From assembly GCA_018895275.1 (NCBI GenBank), contig JAHIOQ010000143.1, forward strand, positions 1 through 35,180: a DNA stretch of 35,180 nt, in the 5' to 3' direction. The notes beneath the pieces were generated by a model that was not told the origin of the DNA, made no database searches, and saw nothing but the letters and a program-made list of their open reading frames with translations. Source of the DNA: Candidatus Omnitrophota bacterium. Its GTDB lineage: Bacteria > Omnitrophota > Gorgyraeia > B26-G9. Positions within the stretch are counted from its first letter, which is position 1. Each line of letters starts with the position of its first letter. Position numbers and translations under genes: made by a program. Below, in pieces: positions 32,644-35,180 of the stretch.

Positions 32644-34229
32644 AAGAAAATATTTATTTGCCCTCTTCGCTTAAAAATTTTGAGAAAATAGTTATCGGCA
32701 GCCTGCGTTTGTTGTCTGATATTGATGAGTCTAATGTTTATTCGGCGTATTCACTGATACCGTTGATTTCTCAAATTCTGGGGGTTAATACGCCGTTAAT
32801 GGGCACAGGCGATTCTCCTTATTCGCTTGTGTCCGCAGTTTTTCAAATGAGAAAGAAGCAGTCCCTGTTTGATGGTTTGTTTAAAATCAGCCTTGAAGAA
32901 AGAAGAAAAGTAATAGATGAAATGTATGAAATGGTTGCGCCTTGCCTGCTGGAAGAGGAGGGTGAGTATATAGAGCTTCTCTTAAATACCAAATATAAGT
33001 ATCTGTTAAAAAATAATAAAAAGAATCTGATAAAAGAAAAAAAGGTTTTAGAAGATAAGTTTTCTCTTCTTGCCCCGGTGGTCGAAAAAAACAGAAGCAG
33101 CCAGGGGGATTTTGCCCATATGATCCATTACGGTTATCCGGCTGATTTGTATCGGGAATTTTCTTTTTTGGAAAAAATGCCGAAAGCGTTGGTTAAACAG
33201 TGGCGGGATTATTCTTATCCCGTAGTCAATGAATTTATTATCAGAAATTTTCCTGTCAAAAATAAAAAGGCAAAAACGGCGATTAAAGGATGGGTTTTGT
33301 TTGTTACAAATCATACCAGAGAGCTTCTTGAAAGCGGGAGCTTGAGGAAAAGAAAAATATTGCAGGCCGCGAAACTCGCGCGCCGGATGGGAGCAAGGAT
33401 TGTGGGGATGGGGGGACTGATTGCTTCTTTTGCCCAGGGCGGGCATTGGCTGTCCGAACAGATTCCGGATATGGGTTTTACTACCGGGCATGCTTATACC
33501 ATAGGCAATATCATGGAGATTCTGGATAATGCCGCAGGGAGAGTAAACCTGGATATTAGAAAAGCAACGGTTGCGATTGTCGGTGCCGCGGGCTCTATCG
33601 GCTCGGGCTGCGCAAAATTATTGGCGGATAGAAAGCCCGGCCGTATAATATTAATAGATTTAAATACATTTGATGCTTTAAGAAAATTGGAAGAGGTAAA
33701 AAATTATATTAAAAATGTATGTCCAGATATCAATGTGCTATTATCTATTAATCTTAGAAAATTAAAAAAAGCAGACGTTGTTATTGTCGCAACAAATTCC
33801 GTGGCTTCGATTATAAAAAAAGAACATTTAAAACAAGGGGCAATTGTTATTGACGACTCCTTTCCGAAAAATGTTTCCGAAAGGATCCTCAGGGAAAGAA
33901 AAGATATTATTCTGTTGGAAGGGGGCATGACGCGGCTTCCATCTTCTATCGAGGTCCTGGCCGCCCGGAATATGCCGGATTTGATGGATATCCCTTTAAC
34001 CCGGCTGGTTAGCTGCAAGGAAACTTACAGCTGTGTGGCGGAAACGCTGACCTTGGGATTGTATGGATATAAAAAAAATTACGGATTAGGCCAATCCGAC
34101 CCGGCGCTGGCAAAGGATATTATGACTAAAGCCCGGCAGAGAGGTTTTAACTCCGCTCCGCTGCAATGCTTTGACGAGGCGGTGGAAGAAGAGAGGTTCG
34201 AATGCGTAAGAAAACTGGTGAAGCAATAA
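32640..34229 (+). CDS. Divergent acyl-ACP-reductase-like oxidoreductase
   Basis: The protein has 529 residues. From about 215 it follows the acyl-ACP reductase pattern: [14 protein letters not shown] (AAR: LGGFTS), [16 protein letters not shown] (AAR: TTGNTHTA), Rossmann loop [16 protein letters not shown] (313-328), [10 protein letters not shown] (AAR: GYPKN), [10 protein letters not shown], and [14 protein letters not shown] with C465 at the catalytic-cysteine position. The order and spacing support a thioester-reducing dehydrogenase. The N-terminal ~210 residues are helical, contain a Lys-rich stretch and resemble no domain I recognise; they are unrelated by eye to the SRPBCC domain of the paralogue at 22314. 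Coupling to a PP-loop enzyme suggests an unusual acyl substrate. The last codons overlap a duplicated segment (34191-34226), and the gene probably once ended four residues later. Confidence 0.75.
   Translation: MKENIYLPSSLKNFEKIVIGSLRLLSDIDESNVYSAYSLIPLISQILGVNTPLMGTGDSPYSLVSAVFQMRKKQSLFDGLFKISLEERRKVIDEMYEMVAPCLLEEEGEYIELLLNTKYKYLLKNNKKNLIKEKKVLEDKFSLLAPVVEKNRSSQGDFAHMIHYGYPADLYREFSFLEKMPKALVKQWRDYSYPVVNEFIIRNFPVKNKKAKTAIKGWVLFVTNHTRELLESGSLRKRKILQAAKLARRMGARIVGMGGLIASFAQGGHWLSEQIPDMGFTTGHAYTIGNIMEILDNAAGRVNLDIRKATVAIVGAAGSIGSGCAKLLADRKPGRIILIDLNTFDALRKLEEVKNYIKNVCPDINVLLSINLRKLKKADVVIVATNSVASIIKKEHLKQGAIVIDDSFPKNVSERILRERKDIILLEGGMTRLPSSIEVLAARNMPDLMDIPLTRLVSCKETYSCVAETLTLGLYGYKKNYGLGQSDPALAKDIMTKARQRGFNSAPLQCFDEAVEEERFECVRKLVKQ
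34191..34226 (+). repeat. Left copy of a 36-bp direct repeat flanking the insertion
   Basis: It begins GAGAGGTTCGAATGCGTAAG. It matches 34826-34861 at 33 of 36 positions, with the first 25 bases identical. It contains the 3' end of the AAR-like gene and an out-of-frame ATG (34202) equal to the nitroreductase start in the right copy. Confidence 0.9.
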
Positions 34230-34230
34230 A

Positions 34231-34670
34231 AAATATCCACATGTAGCCCCTGTAGGAAATGTAGATATGGAATACTCAAAATTGGCGGATCAAATTATAG
34301 GCTACGCAATAGAAGTCCATCGGATACTGGGGCCGGGGCTGTTGGAATCAACATACGAACAATGTTTAGCTCAAGAACTTCGTCTTAATAAGATTAATTT
34401 TAACACACAACTGGCTTTACCTGTTACCTATAAAGGCATTAGATTAGATTGCGGCTACCGTATTGATATGCTTATTGAGAATGAAATTATTCTAGAAATA
34501 AAAAGTGTGGAAGAGATTCAAGGCATACATCAGGCGCAGGTACTTACTTATATGAAATTGGCTAACATTAAACATGGCTTTATTGTGAATTTTAATGTTA
34601 AATATCTTAAGGAAGGGCTAAAAAGTTTTATCCTGTGATTTCTACAGGTACTATATGAACTACATGTAAA
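34231..34670 (+). mobile_element. Terminal-inverted-repeat element B carrying a GxxExxY gene
   Basis: The left end contains ACATGTAG (34239-34246) followed by CCCCTGTAGG. The right end contains TTTCTACAGG and CTACATGT (34660-34667), so outer and inner segments are complementary across the element. The first 25 bases of the left end are identical to those of copy C (34729-34753). The 3' flank matches copies A and C. The element encloses a single gene and no transposase. Confidence 0.7.
34267..34638 (+). CDS. GxxExxY family protein, PD-(D/E)XK nuclease-like
   Basis: This 123-residue protein carries the family motif G24-x2-E27-x2-Y30 (GPGLLESTY) and, in its centre, a possible PD-(D/E)XK nuclease core: D67 ([11 protein letters not shown]) and E77-x-K79 (LEIKS), with Q89/Q91 afterwards. 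The family is classed with PDDEXK-type nucleases on fold grounds; its function is not established. The gene begins 36 bases inside the left end of the inverted-repeat element and stops 5 bases before the right end sequence, so it is cargo or driver of that element. Miniature copies at 31331 and 34729 lack the gene but keep the ends. Confidence 0.87.
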   Translation: MEYSKLADQIIGYAIEVHRILGPGLLESTYEQCLAQELRLNKINFNTQLALPVTYKGIRLDCGYRIDMLIENEIILEIKSVEEIQGIHQAQVLTYMKLANIKHGFIVNFNVKYLKEGLKSFIL

Positions 34671-34728
34671 ATAAATATTCTAAGTTTTTATTATCTCCGG
34701 GAAATATGGAATTAAAAAAAACGATAAG

Positions 34729-34814
34729 AAATATCCACATGTAGCCCCTGTAGAAAATGTAGACATGTGATACTTGAATAATTTCTATAAGCGCTATATG
34801 AACTACATGTGAAA
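34729..34814 (+). mobile_element. Miniature element copy C
   Basis: This 86-base copy has both ends. CACATGTAG (34736-34744) and CTACATGTG (34803-34811) are perfect 9-bp inverted repeats, with inner GTAGAAA/TTTCTA complementarity, so the whole copy can fold as one hairpin. It shares 25 bases with the left end of B and 58 of 62 bases with A. The start codon region is followed at once by a stop (ATG TGA). Confidence 0.8.
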
Positions 34815-34825
34815 CAGGGAAATAC

Positions 34826-34861
34826 GAGAGGTTCGAATGCGTAAGAAAACCGGTAAAACAA
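34826..34861 (+). repeat. Right copy of the 36-bp direct repeat
   Basis: It matches 34191-34226 at 33 of 36 positions and carries the actual start codon of the nitroreductase gene (34837). Read in the frame of the AAR-like gene it stays open and reaches TAG at 34874, four codons further on. Confidence 0.9.
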
Positions 34862-35180
34862 CGGCGAAAAAAGTAGATTTATTAAAGCTTATAAAAAACC
34901 GCAGAACAATACGAAAATACCAGGACAGGCCTATTTCTAAGAGAATATTGAATAAGATTATTGAGGCGGGTGTGTGGGGACCGTCTGTTCATGGAATACA
35001 GCCGTGGCAGTTTTTGGTGATAAATAATGCGAGTTTCATCAAAGAAGTAGCTAAAATTCTTTTGAGAAGATCCATGGAAAAAGAGATAGCCGGAAGGATT
35101 CTACTTGATTCTACAGCGAATACTATTAATAACGCACCTCTATTAATAGCGGTTTATAACAATAAAGAGGTTGTTAAATT
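34837..35180 (+). CDS. Nitroreductase-family flavoprotein (3' truncated by window end)
   Basis: The frame opens with ATG at 34837 (MRKKTGKTTAKKVDLLKLIK) and is still open at the window end after about 114 codons. The FMN-phosphate-binding motif RRTIRKYQDRPIS and the segment GVWGPSVHGIQPWQFLVI, where family members have a PSxxNxQPW pattern, identify a nitroreductase-type FMN oxidoreductase. NNAPLLIAVYN continues the fold. GAGAGG lies 6 bases upstream of the ATG, inside the duplicated segment. Before the insertion this start would have overlapped the AAR-like gene, so it was probably the third gene of the PP-loop operon. Substrate is unknown; members reduce nitro groups, quinones or flavins, or dehydrogenate heterocycles. 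Confidence 0.85.
   Translation, partial: MRKKTGKTTAKKVDLLKLIKNRRTIRKYQDRPISKRILNKIIEAGVWGPSVHGIQPWQFLVINNASFIKEVAKILLRRSMEKEIAGRILLDSTANTINNAPLLIAVYNNKEVVK

Noticed and set aside
34231-34814. The ACATGTAG repeats as a CRISPR array
   Set aside because: Copies are few, unevenly spaced, include a gene and have terminal inverted-repeat structure rather than repeat-spacer units; no cas genes are present.

Overview
The window reads as a chromosomal segment of an uncultured, diderm (Gram-negative type) motile or chemotactic bacterium. A Kdo transferase (lipid A/LPS core), an outer-membrane beta-barrel porin and a TonB-dependent receptor show an outer membrane. The chemotaxis set is of the CheC/CheD type rather than the enteric CheZ type. 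The mix of CheC/CheD, AAA/DUF4143, MntA-HepT, a GxxExxY gene and acyl-ACP-reductase homologues would fit a deep-branching lineage such as Omnitrophota or another PVC-related phylum; that placement is inference. Every gene I can support is on the + strand. No rRNA, tRNA or CRISPR was seen.

Layout. (1) 1-1952: the 3' end of an FMN-binding RnfG-like protein, then a porin with a long leader and a perfect intrinsic terminator. (2) 1983-10157: a strong sigma70-like promoter followed by cheW-cheY-cheC-cheD-cheB-cheA-cheC2 and an unusually long FtsA-like actin-fold ATPase; no cheR is present. (3) 10287-14572: housekeeping topA, a XerC/D recombinase and waaA. (4) 14569-17326: a promoter, an 11-bp inverted repeat and a BtuB-sized TonB receptor, then a 325-base spacer with element relics and a small secreted helical protein. 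(5) 17360-20489: a solitary SsuA/NMT1-type binding protein next to a Cache-type chemoreceptor.

(6) 20507-29198 is the most distinctive block. After a clean promoter come fabG, an acyl carrier protein, a PlsC acyltransferase, an SRPBCC domain fused to a cyanobacterial-type acyl-ACP reductase (AAR), a multi-TM/GAF histidine kinase, a receiver-only response regulator, a ketosynthase with all catalytic residues lost (chain-length-factor-like) and an intact ketosynthase. I infer a type II fatty-acid/polyketide-like pathway with reductive release to an aldehyde, with its own two-component system.

(7) 29226-35180 is more AT-rich and accessory in character: a DUF4143 ATPase, an MntA/HepT toxin-antitoxin pair, then a tightly coupled operon of a PP-loop (sugar-amidotransferase-like) enzyme, a second divergent AAR-like reductase and a nitroreductase cut by the window end. 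The last junction has been split by about 600 bases carrying a terminal-inverted-repeat element with a GxxExxY (PD-(D/E)XK-like) gene plus a miniature copy. A 33/36-identical direct repeat flanks the insertion and preserves both neighbouring genes.
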